Below, one piece after another: positions 1 through 8,475 of a DNA stretch of 64,000 nucleotides; the first letter of the stretch is position 1; every line of letters begins with the position of its first letter. The position numbers and the translations under genes were made by a program. Source of the DNA: Acidobacteriota bacterium. Its GTDB lineage: Bacteria > Acidobacteriota > Blastocatellia > UBA7656. The notes under the pieces are model-generated. The model was not told where the DNA came from. It was given only the letters and a program-made list of their open reading frames with translations, and made no database searches. Where the stretch lies: the NCBI GenBank assembly GCA_016201275.1, contig JACQDB010000038.1:1-64000 (forward strand), written 5' to 3'.

Positions 1-262
1 AACGGCAGTTGGGGGATGGTTAAAGTTCAGCCTTGAGCCTCGGGCAAGGTTGGACTTTAACTATCCCCCGATTGCCATCGGGGGGATTGGTTTCTCGTTG
101 GCAGCGTTTCGTAGGCTGAACTTTAACTATCCCCCGACTGCCGTCGGGGGGATTAGTTGAGGCTGCACGGCGTTTTGTAGGTTGGGCTTTAACTATCCCC
201 CGACTGCCGTCGGGGGGATTGGCAAGCTCGGTTCGCCTCTGAAAAATGTACAAAGTCGAGCT
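1..262. repeat. Palindromic repeat array, copy A
   Basis: Four units built on a hairpin of the form CCCCCGACTGCCGTCGGGGG joined to a TTTAACTAT tract, roughly 60 bases apart, with the first unit in the opposite orientation. The array ends at about 218-262 with a segment containing GGTTCGCCTCTGAAAA and TGTACAAAGTCGAGC. The same units and the same end segment recur in inverted orientation at 28207-28500. The unit spacing contains related, not unique, sequence, so this is not CRISPR. Nothing coding is supported here or in 263-527. Confidence 0.8.
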
Positions 263-527
263 AAGTAGCAGGCGGCTGTCTGAATTTCTCTCGACGCCAT
301 ATTTTCCCCACGCCGATGCGCGTGCGAATTTTTGGTTGACGGTTTTTTCCGGCGCTTGGTTTTCCCGCTTGGCTACTGGCAGCACGCCTTGACAAGCGCT
401 TGAGGATGCCGGACTATCTCAAGCGTGACTTGTGGCCTTTTCTACATTTCATCCTCGATGAGAGCAGCACATCCTATCAGCTAAAGCCGCAAACGCAGTA
501 CCGATCATACCAATTTCAAGGAGACTT

Positions 528-968
528 ATGAATCGAAAAACCTCTATCGTTCTCTTCCTGCTCATAGCGTTGGCCGCTATCGGCGCAACCTGTGAAGTCA
601 ATTATTCATCCGCCAAAATCTCGGACGCCACGCTGGCCAAAGAGGTGAACGCCAACAAAGAAGCGATTGACAATACCACTTCGTTTGACCCCGCCGTGCC
701 GGTCATTCATTGTGTGGTGAAACTCGCCAACGCCCCCGAAGACACCAAACTGAAAGCCAAATGGAGCATCGTCAATGTCGCAGGGGAAGAACCCAACACC
801 AAAATGGTGGAAAGCAATATTGATGCGGTAGGAAAAAATAATATTCTGGATTTCACCTTCACCCCCAGCGGCAAAGGCTTGCCTCCAGGTGAATACAAGG
901 TGGATGTTTATTTGAATCCGAAAGACGGCGATCAACCGACCAAGACCTTACCGTTTACCATCAAATAA
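528..968 (+). CDS. Hypothetical exported protein
   Basis: A 146-residue protein preceded by a good ribosome site (AAGGAG, 6-7 bases before ATG). Residues 1-20 form a typical signal peptide (basic start, hydrophobic LFLLIALAAIG). A cysteine at about residue 22 could be lipidated, but the preceding residues (GAT) are a poor lipobox. The mature part resembles an immunoglobulin-like beta sandwich: a central region around KAKWSIVNV and a C-terminal GEYKVDVYLN strand, as in proteins that carry modified Ig-like domains. I do not recognise a named family. It stands alone between a repeat array and a convergent small gene. Export is well supported; function is unknown. Confidence 0.75.
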   Translation: MNRKTSIVLFLLIALAAIGATCEVNYSSAKISDATLAKEVNANKEAIDNTTSFDPAVPVIHCVVKLANAPEDTKLKAKWSIVNVAGEEPNTKMVESNIDAVGKNNILDFTFTPSGKGLPPGEYKVDVYLNPKDGDQPTKTLPFTIK

Positions 969-1081
969 TTTTACTCAAGAGCAAATTCGTGCCTGACGGA
1001 TGACCGCAGCGGCGCTGTCATTTTTATGCCCACGGTTCGAAATCGCCCGGTTTCACAGGCTATTTTCACGAAGCAAAATCA

Positions 1082-1351
1082 TCAAGCGGCTTTCGGGTGA
1101 TGCCCCGCAAAGGGCTTTTGATCGCGGCGCGACAGCGGCGCAACCGGGCTTTCCATGGCAGCGTCCTGGCTTCGCAATTCGTGACTCAATTCGTAGCCAA
1201 TGATCAAAAACAACAACGCCGCCGCAAACGGGAACAGCGTATAAAGAGAACTGCCCAACAGTCTCTCATCATTGACGACGAGAAAGATTCCCCCACCGAC
1301 TCCGCAAAAGATGGTCAAAGCCATCATCAACAATATTCTGAATTTCATCAT
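1082..1351 (-). CDS. Small two-helix membrane protein
   Basis: The start is set by a GGAGGAGC ribosome site just upstream of two consecutive ATG codons at 1351 and 1348, giving 89 residues. Two hydrophobic segments are visible: one at the N-terminus (MMALTIFCGVGGGIFLVV) and one after residue 40 (LFPFAAALLFLIIGYEL), followed by a charged, proline-containing cytoplasmic tail. No family is recognised. It is convergent with the upstream exported protein and divergent from the pyruvate oxidoreductase gene. Short length keeps certainty moderate, but the ribosome site and clean membrane topology argue for a real gene. Confidence 0.6.
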   Translation of the reverse strand: MMKFRILLMMALTIFCGVGGGIFLVVNDERLLGSSLYTLFPFAAALLFLIIGYELSHELRSQDAAMESPVAPLSRRDQKPFAGHHPKAA

Positions 1352-1745
1352 GCTTGCTCCTCCGGTAAATTGGAATGCGTGAAGCCACACGGCGGAACCT
1401 GCAACTGCAAACTCCGCGCCAATTCACCTGTCGAAAAATCACACCATCATGGTGCCAACTTCGCGCCATTGCCGCAACGAGTGGGGATTCCTACGCACCT
1501 GCGGTTTTTACCATCGGGTAATTTTTCGCGTCTTTGTCAACCGATTAAATTTGCCAAGGTGCGGCGCAAGACCCACCGAAAGCCGCAACCATTTTGGCCG
1601 CTTCATTGAATTACAGAAATAATTTTCTGCCTTTGCCAACGCCACGGCAAGCGCTTCCCGGCGCGTTTTCGGCTCTGGAATAACGCTTGCTCTCTGCTCA
1701 ATTGTTTAACGCAGCGTCGCACCCTTTCGATAAAGTTGAGGAGAC
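1352..1745. other. Gene-free divergent spacer
   Basis: This spacer between the small membrane protein and the pyruvate oxidoreductase gene must hold promoters for both directions. I see no convincing -35/-10 pair, repeat or RNA. The only clear signal is the TTGAGGAGAC ribosome site immediately before 1746. Confidence 0.4.
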
Positions 1746-4700
1746 ATGAAACGCACTATGACGACCATTGACGGCAATGAAGCCGTCGCTTACGTGGCCT
1801 ATCGCACCAACGAAGTCATCGCCATTTATCCCATCACGCCATCTTCGCCTATGGGCGAATGGTCGGACGCCTGGGCATCGGCAGACACCGCCAACTTGTG
1901 GGGAACCATCCCTGCGGTCATCGAATTGCAAAGCGAAGGCGGCGCCGCCGGAACCGTTCACGGCGCTTTGCAGACCGGCTCTTTAACTACCACCTTCACC
2001 GCTTCGCAAGGTCTGTTATTGATGATTCCCAATATGTACAAAATCGCCGGTGAATTGACGCCTACGGTTTTTCACGTCGCGGCGCGTTCCTTGGCCGCGC
2101 AAGGGCTTTCGATCTTCGGCGACCACAGCGACGTGATGGCAACTCGTGCGACGGGCTTTGCGCTATTAGGCTCGGCCTCTGTGCAGGAGGCGATGGATTT
2201 CGCTTTGATTTCTCAAGCGGCGGCGTTGGAATCGCGCATTCCGTTTCTGCATTTCTTCGATGGTTTTCGCACCTCGCACGAAGTCGCCAAAGTCGAATTA
2301 CTCACCGAAGACGATATGCGCGAAATGCTCGATATGGATTTCGTTTTGGCGCATCGTGCGCGCGCTTTGTCGCCCGATCATCCGGTCTTGCGCGGCACTG
2401 CACAAAACCCCGATGTCTATTTTCAGGCCAGAGAAACCGTCAATCCGTTTTACAACCGTTGCCCGGAAATTACTCAGGCGGCGATGGACAAATTCGCCGC
2501 GCTCACAGGGCGCAGTTATCAATTGTTCGAATATCACGGCACCGCGAATGCCGAGCGCGTCATCGTGTTGATGGGTTCGGGCGCAGAGACGGTTCACGAA
2601 ACGGTAGATTATCTCAATGATGGTGGCGCAAACGTCGGCGTCTTGAAAGTGCGCCTCTATCGCCCCTTCGACGTGCAACGCTTTATCGAAGCCTTGCCTG
2701 CGACAACCAAAGCCTTGGCGATTTTAGACCGCACCAAAGAACCGGGCAGCGGAGGCGAGCCGCTCTACCTTGATTGCATAGCCGCGCTGCACGAAGGCAT
2801 TCAAAACGGTTGGGGCGAGTTGGAAGATATGCCGAAGATCATCGGCGGGCGTTATGGCTTATCGTCCAATGAATTCACGCCGGGAATGGTCAAAGCGATT
2901 TACGACAACTTGGCGCTCAAGCATCCGAAAAATCATTTCACCATAGGCATCAACGACGACCTGACGCATACCAGCCTCGCATACGATGAAAATTTTTCGA
3001 CTGAACCGGCCAACGTCATACGCTCCATGTTTTATGGTTTGGGTTCGGATGGCACGGTGGGCGCGAATAAAAATTCCATCAAGATCATAGGTGAAAACAC
3101 CGACAATTTCGCGCAAGGCTATTTCGTTTATGACTCCAAGAAAGCCGGAGCGATTACGGTTTCGCATCTGCGTTTCGGGCCGCTGCCAATTCGCTCGACC
3201 TATTTAATCACGCGAGCCAATTTCGTCGCCTGTCATCAACCGAATTTTCTGGAGCGTTACGATATGCTGGCATCGTTGATTGACGGCGGCACTTTTCTGT
3301 TGAACACACCGTTTGACCGCGACGCCATCTGGCCTCAACTGCCGCGTCAAGTGCAGCAGCACCTCATCGAAAAACGTGCGAAGTTTTACGTCATCAACGC
3401 CACACGAGTGTCAAGGGCAAGCGGCATGGGCAATCGCATCAACACCGTGATGCAGGTCTGTTTCTTTGCGCTCTCCAACGTGCTGCCGAAAGCCGAAGCC
3501 ATAGAAGCCATCAAATATGCGATTCAGAAAAGCTATGGCAACAAAGGCGAAGAAACTGTAGCGCGCAATCTGAAAGCCGTAGATGACGCGCTGGCGCATC
3601 TGCATGAAGTTACCGTGCCGGATGACATTACCAGCGCCTTCAATATGCCGCCTGCGGTTTCGCCGCTTGCGCCGGAGTTTGTGCGCGAAGTCTTGGGCAA
3701 GATGATAGGCGGTTGCGGCGACGCGCTGCCGGTCAGCGCCTTGCCTTGTGATGGCACCTATCCGACAGGCACGGCGAAGTGGGAAAAACGCAATCTCGCT
3801 TTAGAGATTCCAGTATGGGACACAGAGGTTTGCATACAATGCGGCAAATGCGCGATGGTCTGTCCGCACAGCGTCATACGCATCAAGGCATATGACGAAA
3901 AATTTCTCGCCGCTGCACCGCCGACTTTCAAAGCTTGCGACGCTCGTGACCGCGAATGGGCAGGCTTGAAATACACTATTCAAGTCGCGCCCGAAGATTG
4001 CACGGGCTGCGCCATTTGCGTTGATGTCTGTCCGGCCAAGAACAAATCAGAAACTCGTTTGAAGGCCATCAATATGCAACCGCAATCGCCTTTGCGCGAC
4101 GCTGAACGCGATAACTGGGATTTCTATTTGAGCATACCGGAGATGGATCGCCGCTTGGTGAAGAACTCAACGATTCGCCAGCAACAGGCGCAGGAACCGC
4201 TGTTTGAATTTTCGGGAGCCTGCGCCGGATGCGGCGAAACGCCTTACATCAAACTGGTGACGCAACTGTTCGGCGACCGCGCCGTGATTGCCAACGCGAC
4301 CGGCTGTTCGTCTATTTACGGCGGCAATCTGCCGACCACGCCTTACACGGTGAACGCCGAAGGACGCGGCCCCGCTTGGTCGAATTCGCTCTTTGAAGAC
4401 AATGCCGAATTCGGTTTAGGCTTTCGCGTCTCGATTGATAAGCAGACCGCGTTTGCCAAAGAACTGCTCAACCAAGTCGCGCCGCTGGTTGGCGACGAAT
4501 TGACGCAGGCGATTCTTCAGGCGATGCAAAACGATGAAGCGGATATTTATGAACAGCGCGAGCGCGTCAGCGAATTAAAAAATCGCTTGTTGAACATTGG
4601 CTCGTTGGCAGCCAGGCAGCTTTTGAGTCTGGCGGATTTGCTGGTCAAAAAGAGCGTATGGATTATCGGCGGCGACGGCTGGGCGTATGACATAGGCTTT

Positions 4701-5336
4701 GGCGGTCTCGATCATGTGATGGCAAGCGGGCGCAACGTCAACATACTGGTGCTGGATACGGAAGTTTATTCCAACACCGGTGGGCAGATGTCGAAAGCTA
4801 CACCCAGAGGCGCGGTGGCGAAATTCGCTGCCGCTGGCAAGCCCGCCGCGAAAAAAGATTTGGGCTTGATTGCCATGACTTACGGCAATGTCTATGTGGC
4901 GCGTGTGGCGATGGGCGCGAAAGACGAACACACGCTCAAGGCGTTTCTTGAGGCCGAAGCCTATGACGGGCCGTCGTTGATTATCGCCTACAGTCATTGC
5001 ATAGCGCACGGCATCAATATGACAACGGCTATGCAGAATCAGAAAGCGGCGGTCGAGGCCGGACAATGGTTGTTATATCGCTTTCATCCAGACCGCGCCG
5101 AAGTCGGCGAGAATCCTTTGCAACTGGATTCCAAAGCGCCCAAGATTGCGCTGGAAAAATATTTGTACCTGGAAAATCGCTTCAAGATGCTGACCACGAG
5201 TCACCCGGAAGACGCCAAGCGTTTGCTCAACGAAGCGCAACAGGATGTCTATACACGCTGGCAGTATTTCGAGTATCTGGCGGCGCGCAAGATGAACGCG
5301 CCAACCAACGGCAAAGAGCTAACGAAGTTGAGTTGA
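1746..5336 (+). CDS. nifJ: Pyruvate:ferredoxin (flavodoxin) oxidoreductase
   Basis: A 1196-residue single-chain enzyme, the usual size for the homodimeric type. It decarboxylates pyruvate to acetyl-CoA with TPP and passes electrons through iron-sulfur clusters to ferredoxin or flavodoxin. The N-terminal pyrimidine-binding domain (YPITPSSPMGEW) comes first. Two 4Fe-4S motifs follow: CIQCGKCAMVCP near residue 696 and CTGCAICVDVCP near 752. The C-terminal TPP domain has CAGCGETP near 826 and GGDGWAYDIGFGG near 975 with the Mg/TPP-binding NTGGQMSKATP. All cluster cysteines are present. It is followed on the same strand by a dihydroorotate-dehydrogenase-like gene, a pairing also seen elsewhere, and then citrate synthase. 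Confidence 0.97.
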   Translation: MKRTMTTIDGNEAVAYVAYRTNEVIAIYPITPSSPMGEWSDAWASADTANLWGTIPAVIELQSEGGAAGTVHGALQTGSLTTTFTASQGLLLMIPNMYKIAGELTPTVFHVAARSLAAQGLSIFGDHSDVMATRATGFALLGSASVQEAMDFALISQAAALESRIPFLHFFDGFRTSHEVAKVELLTEDDMREMLDMDFVLAHRARALSPDHPVLRGTAQNPDVYFQARETVNPFYNRCPEITQAAMDKFAALTGRSYQLFEYHGTANAERVIVLMGSGAETVHETVDYLNDGGANVGVLKVRLYRPFDVQRFIEALPATTKALAILDRTKEPGSGGEPLYLDCIAALHEGIQNGWGELEDMPKIIGGRYGLSSNEFTPGMVKAIYDNLALKHPKNHFTIGINDDLTHTSLAYDENFSTEPANVIRSMFYGLGSDGTVGANKNSIKIIGENTDNFAQGYFVYDSKKAGAITVSHLRFGPLPIRSTYLITRANFVACHQPNFLERYDMLASLIDGGTFLLNTPFDRDAIWPQLPRQVQQHLIEKRAKFYVINATRVSRASGMGNRINTVMQVCFFALSNVLPKAEAIEAIKYAIQKSYGNKGEETVARNLKAVDDALAHLHEVTVPDDITSAFNMPPAVSPLAPEFVREVLGKMIGGCGDALPVSALPCDGTYPTGTAKWEKRNLALEIPVWDTEVCIQCGKCAMVCPHSVIRIKAYDEKFLAAAPPTFKACDARDREWAGLKYTIQVAPEDCTGCAICVDVCPAKNKSETRLKAINMQPQSPLRDAERDNWDFYLSIPEMDRRLVKNSTIRQQQAQEPLFEFSGACAGCGETPYIKLVTQLFGDRAVIANATGCSSIYGGNLPTTPYTVNAEGRGPAWSNSLFEDNAEFGLGFRVSIDKQTAFAKELLNQVAPLVGDELTQAILQAMQNDEADIYEQRERVSELKNRLLNIGSLAARQLLSLADLLVKKSVWIIGGDGWAYDIGFGGLDHVMASGRNVNILVLDTEVYSNTGGQMSKATPRGAVAKFAAAGKPAAKKDLGLIAMTYGNVYVARVAMGAKDEHTLKAFLEAEAYDGPSLIIAYSHCIAHGINMTTAMQNQKAAVEAGQWLLYRFHPDRAEVGENPLQLDSKAPKIALEKYLYLENRFKMLTTSHPEDAKRLLNEAQQDVYTRWQYFEYLAARKMNAPTNGKELTKLS

Positions 5337-5387
5337 TAGAAGAAAGCGCGTGACTGAGTTTGCCCAGCTACTTGCTGTTGATGCCTT

Positions 5388-5551
5388 TTGCGGCTATGCC
5401 GCTTTGATGTGCGGAGAGCCTGCGGCTCTCCGACAAGTCGAGAAATAAACGATTGCGGCTACGCCGCCAATTTGGGGCATAGCCCCAAAAACACTGGCTG
5501 TGTTCCGGCGGGGCAAAGCCGCCGCCGCACATCAAAGCGGCACAGCCGCAA
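5388..5551. repeat. 164-bp nested-hairpin element in operon spacer
   Basis: The ends form a 27-bp inverted repeat (5388-5414 and 5525-5551) with one mismatch, starting TTGCGGCT. Inside are four further small hairpins (GGAGAGCCTGCGGCTCTCC, ATTGCGGCTACGCCGCCAAT, TTTGGGGCATAGCCCCAAA, GGCGGGGCAAAGCCGCC). It fills nearly the whole gap between nifJ and the next gene and would fold strongly in the transcript. Confidence 0.8.
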
Positions 5552-5565
5552 CACGAGGAACCGTC

Positions 5566-6567
5566 ATGGATTTACGCACCACATATCTTGGCTTGCCGTT
5601 ACGCACTCCGCTGGTGGTTTCAGCATCGCCGCTTTCCGAAGAACTCGACAACATCAAACGCATGGAAGATGCCGGGGCGGCGGCTATCGTTCTGCATTCG
5701 CTGTTTGAAGAGCAACTGACCAACGACAGCCTCGAACTCGATTTTCATCTTTCGCATCACACCGAATGCTTTGCCGAAGCCTTGACCTTTTTTCCTGAGC
5801 CGCAAAAATTTCATCGCGGCCCCGACGAATACCTCAACCATATACGCAAAGCTAAACAAGCGGTGCAGATTCCCATCATCGCCAGCCTCAACGGCTCGAC
5901 GCTGGGCGGCTGGACGGCTTACGCCAAAGAGATGGAACAGGCCGGAGCCGATGCCATTGAATTGAACATCTATCACATACCGACGGACACAGAGATGCCC
6001 GGCGTCGAAGTCGAGCATACCTATCTGGACATCATCGAGATGGTCAAGCCGCATATCAAGATTCCGGTCGCTGTAAAAATCAGCCCGTTTTTCAGCAATC
6101 TGGCACACCTGGCAAAAGAGTTCGTCAACGCAGGAGCCGATGGCCTGGTCTTGTTCAATCGCTTTTATCAACCCGACATCAATTTTGAAACCCTGGAGAT
6201 TCAACCGAATATTATTTTCAGCACGCCACAGGCGCTGCGTCTGCCTATGCGTTGGATTGCCATTCTCTACGGCAGAATAAATTGCAGCTTGGCGGCAACC
6301 AGCGGTATCCATACGGCGCAGGATGTGATAAAAATGCTTATGGTTGGAGCCAATGTCACAATGCTGTGTTCGGTTCTTTTCCGACGCGGTATTGAACACC
6401 TCAGCATGATTGAGCGCGATATGATCCTCTGGTTGAGCGAACACGAATACGACTCGGTGCGCCAGTTACAGGGCAGCATGAGCCAAAAATACTGCGCCAA
6501 TCCCAGTGAATTTGAACGCGCTCAATATGTGCGTGCGCTCCACAGCTACAAACCTGCGCGCTATTGA
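5566..6567 (+). CDS. Dihydroorotate dehydrogenase-like flavoprotein
   Basis: A 333-residue TIM-barrel FMN protein of the dihydroorotate dehydrogenase superfamily (MDLRTTYLGLPLRTPLVVSA at the start, IIASLNGST, AVKISPF, DGLVLFNRF). The start at 5566 is chosen because GAGGAA lies 6 bases upstream; a longer frame opens in the repeat element and has no ribosome site. Proteins of this subgroup are usually annotated as dihydroorotate dehydrogenase-like and often sit beside nifJ, rather than in pyrimidine operons. No pyrimidine gene is near. It may be an auxiliary electron-transfer flavoprotein; its substrate cannot be read from the sequence. Confidence 0.85.
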   Translation: MDLRTTYLGLPLRTPLVVSASPLSEELDNIKRMEDAGAAAIVLHSLFEEQLTNDSLELDFHLSHHTECFAEALTFFPEPQKFHRGPDEYLNHIRKAKQAVQIPIIASLNGSTLGGWTAYAKEMEQAGADAIELNIYHIPTDTEMPGVEVEHTYLDIIEMVKPHIKIPVAVKISPFFSNLAHLAKEFVNAGADGLVLFNRFYQPDINFETLEIQPNIIFSTPQALRLPMRWIAILYGRINCSLAATSGIHTAQDVIKMLMVGANVTMLCSVLFRRGIEHLSMIERDMILWLSEHEYDSVRQLQGSMSQKYCANPSEFERAQYVRALHSYKPARY

Positions 6568-6613
6568 TTGCGGCAGCGTGGCAGGGGAAAAAGCAAAATT
6601 ACAGGAGAACTTC

Positions 6614-7903
6614 ATGAGCGCCAACACCTTGACCATCACCGACAATCGCACTGGCAAACAATACGAAATCGCTATCGAAAACGGCACCATCAAGGCCATA
6701 GATTTGCGGCAGATCAAAACCGACGCCGACGATTTCGGCTTGATGACCTACGACCCGGCCTTCACCAACACGGCCTCCTGCAAAAGCCGCATCACCTTGA
6801 TTGACGGCGACAAAGGCATACTGCGCTATCGCGGCTACCCTATCGAACAACTTGCCGAAGGCAGCAACTATCTGGAAGTCGCCTATTTGATTTTACATGG
6901 CGAATTGCCCACCGCCGCGCAGCTAAAAGATTGGAGCTTTAACATCACGCATCACACCTTTATTCATGAAAACATCAAGAAGTGCATAGACGGCTATCAT
7001 TACGACGCCCACCCTATGGGGATGTTCATAGGCACGGTGGGAGCGCTTTCAACTTTTTACCCGGAGGCCAAACAGATTTTCGATGCAGAGGCGCGGCGCA
7101 AACAGATTCATCGGTTGATTGCCAAAGTCGCCACCATTGCCGCCTTCGCCTATCGTCACCGCATGGGCTTGCCGTATTCCTACCCCGATAACGATTTGAG
7201 TTTCACCGGCAACTTCTTAAACATGATGTTCAAGAAGACTGAGTTGAAGTATCAACCAAACCCGGTTTTGGAAAGAGCTTTGGAAGTGTTATTCATACTG
7301 CACGCCGACCACGAACAGAATTGCAGCACCAACGCCATGCGCAGCATAGGCAGTTCCGAAGCCGACCCGTATTCGGCCTTGGCAGGCGCGGCGGCAGCTT
7401 TGTACGGCCCCTTGCACGGCGGCGCAAATGAAGCGGTGTTAAAAATGCTCAATGAAATCGGCACGATTGACAAGGTTCCCGATTACATCAAGCGCGTCAA
7501 GGCGGGCGAGTTCCGCTTGATGGGTTTCGGCCATCGCGTCTATAAAAATTACGACCCGCGAGCGCGCATCATCAAACAGGTCGCCGATGAAGTCTTCGCG
7601 GTGACCGGCAGAGATAAATTGCTGGATGTGGCTTTGGAGTTGGAGCGCATCGCTTTGGAAGATGATTACTTCGTCAATCGCAAGCTTTATCCCAACGTCG
7701 ATTTTTATTCGGGAATTATTTATCAGGCGATGGGGTTTCCAGTGGATATTTTCCCTGTGCTGTTTGCCATACCGCGCACCTCCGGGTGGATTTCGCAATG
7801 GCAGGAGATGCTGCTCGATGACGAACAAAAGATCGCCCGTCCGCGCCAGATTTATTTAGGCAGCGAGGTCAGAGATTATGTGCCGATAGAGCGGCGCGGA
7901 TAA
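6614..7903 (+). CDS. gltA: Citrate synthase
   Basis: A 429-residue type I-like hexameric citrate synthase, condensing acetyl-CoA with oxaloacetate. Catalytic motifs are intact: LHGGANEAVLKML (active-site His), FGHRVYKNYDPRAR (His/Arg for oxaloacetate) and NVDFYSGIIY (catalytic Asp). An N-terminal beta-rich segment (TLTITDNRTGKQYEIAIENG) is typical of this type. The start at 6614 follows CAGGAGAACTTC; the frame is open further upstream without a better ribosome site. It lies 46 bases after the dihydroorotate-dehydrogenase-like gene, so acetyl-CoA production by PFOR and its entry into the TCA cycle are probably co-transcribed. Confidence 0.96.
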   Translation: MSANTLTITDNRTGKQYEIAIENGTIKAIDLRQIKTDADDFGLMTYDPAFTNTASCKSRITLIDGDKGILRYRGYPIEQLAEGSNYLEVAYLILHGELPTAAQLKDWSFNITHHTFIHENIKKCIDGYHYDAHPMGMFIGTVGALSTFYPEAKQIFDAEARRKQIHRLIAKVATIAAFAYRHRMGLPYSYPDNDLSFTGNFLNMMFKKTELKYQPNPVLERALEVLFILHADHEQNCSTNAMRSIGSSEADPYSALAGAAAALYGPLHGGANEAVLKMLNEIGTIDKVPDYIKRVKAGEFRLMGFGHRVYKNYDPRARIIKQVADEVFAVTGRDKLLDVALELERIALEDDYFVNRKLYPNVDFYSGIIYQAMGFPVDIFPVLFAIPRTSGWISQWQEMLLDDEQKIARPRQIYLGSEVRDYVPIERRG

Positions 7904-7979
7904 AGTTGGCAATCAATTGAAGCAGCGGTGAATGACTACCCTCGTGTGTTGCTTTTCCTGAAAACAAGTGTGCCGCTTT

Positions 7980-8054
7980 TCAAATCACGCCCAATTGTTT
8001 GCCAACTTTATCGAAAGCGGCGAGGGCGCGGTCTAAATCCTTACGAGTACCTGA
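7980..8054 (-). pseudogene. Orphan 3' end of a second glycine C-acetyltransferase gene
   Basis: Reading leftwards this stretch encodes [18 protein letters not shown] then LGVI and a stop. The last 22 residues of the intact kbl gene (9459-10688) read [18 protein letters not shown] then LAVI, so 18 of 22 residues agree, with the stop codon in the same place. Similarity fades upstream of about 8054. There is no start or remainder of the gene. Most base differences are synonymous, so this is a diverged paralogue end, not a recent exact duplication. It flanks the AT-rich cassette on the side opposite to kbl. Confidence 0.85.
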
Positions 8055-8079
8055 GTGGCACACAGACAGCTACAATTCA

Positions 8080-8460
8080 TTATTGACTTTGAGCTAAAAG
8101 TACCCGAATCACCTTTTTGGTTTTATCATTAGAGAAAATTTGTTGTAAGGCTTTAGTGAATTCTTCTTCTGATTTTGCAATTATCGGATCGCCCTCCCAA
8201 CTTATTTTGAGTGGATAAATGTCTATCGGGTAATGAACCGAAAACAAATGATATTTATAGTGTTTTAATGCCGGTGCTATAAGGTAAAACTTGTAATTAA
8301 AATTGTTGTCTATACCGGCATCAGAGATTTCCCCTTCAACAAGGTTTTTGGTCTTTTGCCCAAGCAGTGCGGCTTGCTCTTTTAGTATGCCTACGGGTGT
8401 TGAAATATCATTTACTACACCAATATCATTAGGCCACAAATCTCGATTCAGGTTTTCCAT
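8080..8460 (-). CDS. Small hypothetical protein paired with EEP nuclease gene
   Basis: A 126-residue soluble protein, start supported by AAAGGAG 6 bases upstream and located 15 bases after the stop of the EEP-family gene. No signal peptide or membrane segment. The sequence is rich in Lys, Ile and Asn (for example GIDNNFNYKFYLIAPALKHYKYHLFSVHYPIDIYPL) and clearly more AT-rich than neighbouring chromosome genes. A conserved-looking core is a beta-strand region followed by a C-terminal helix with SEEEFTKALQQIF. I do not recognise a family. Tight coupling with a nuclease/phosphatase-fold gene suggests a partner such as an inhibitor, adaptor or substrate-recognition subunit, but this is inference. 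Confidence 0.7.
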   Translation of the reverse strand: MENLNRDLWPNDIGVVNDISTPVGILKEQAALLGQKTKNLVEGEISDAGIDNNFNYKFYLIAPALKHYKYHLFSVHYPIDIYPLKISWEGDPIIAKSEEEFTKALQQIFSNDKTKKVIRVLLAQSQ

Positions 8461-8475
8461 ATCACGCTCCTTTCA

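Noticed and set aside
1-230. Possible CRISPR array from regularly spaced palindromic repeats
   Set aside because: Repeat orientation changes, the spacers are related to each other, unit spacing is irregular, no cas gene is present, and a similar array with the same borders occurs at 28.2 kb.
20-385. Open frame on the minus strand with repeated NPPDGSRGIVK peptides
   Set aside because: It is the translation of the palindromic repeat units, has no ribosome site, and its N-terminal half shows no protein-like character.
5620-6444. 274-codon open frame antisense to the dihydroorotate-dehydrogenase-like gene
   Set aside because: Shadow of a well-supported TIM-barrel gene.
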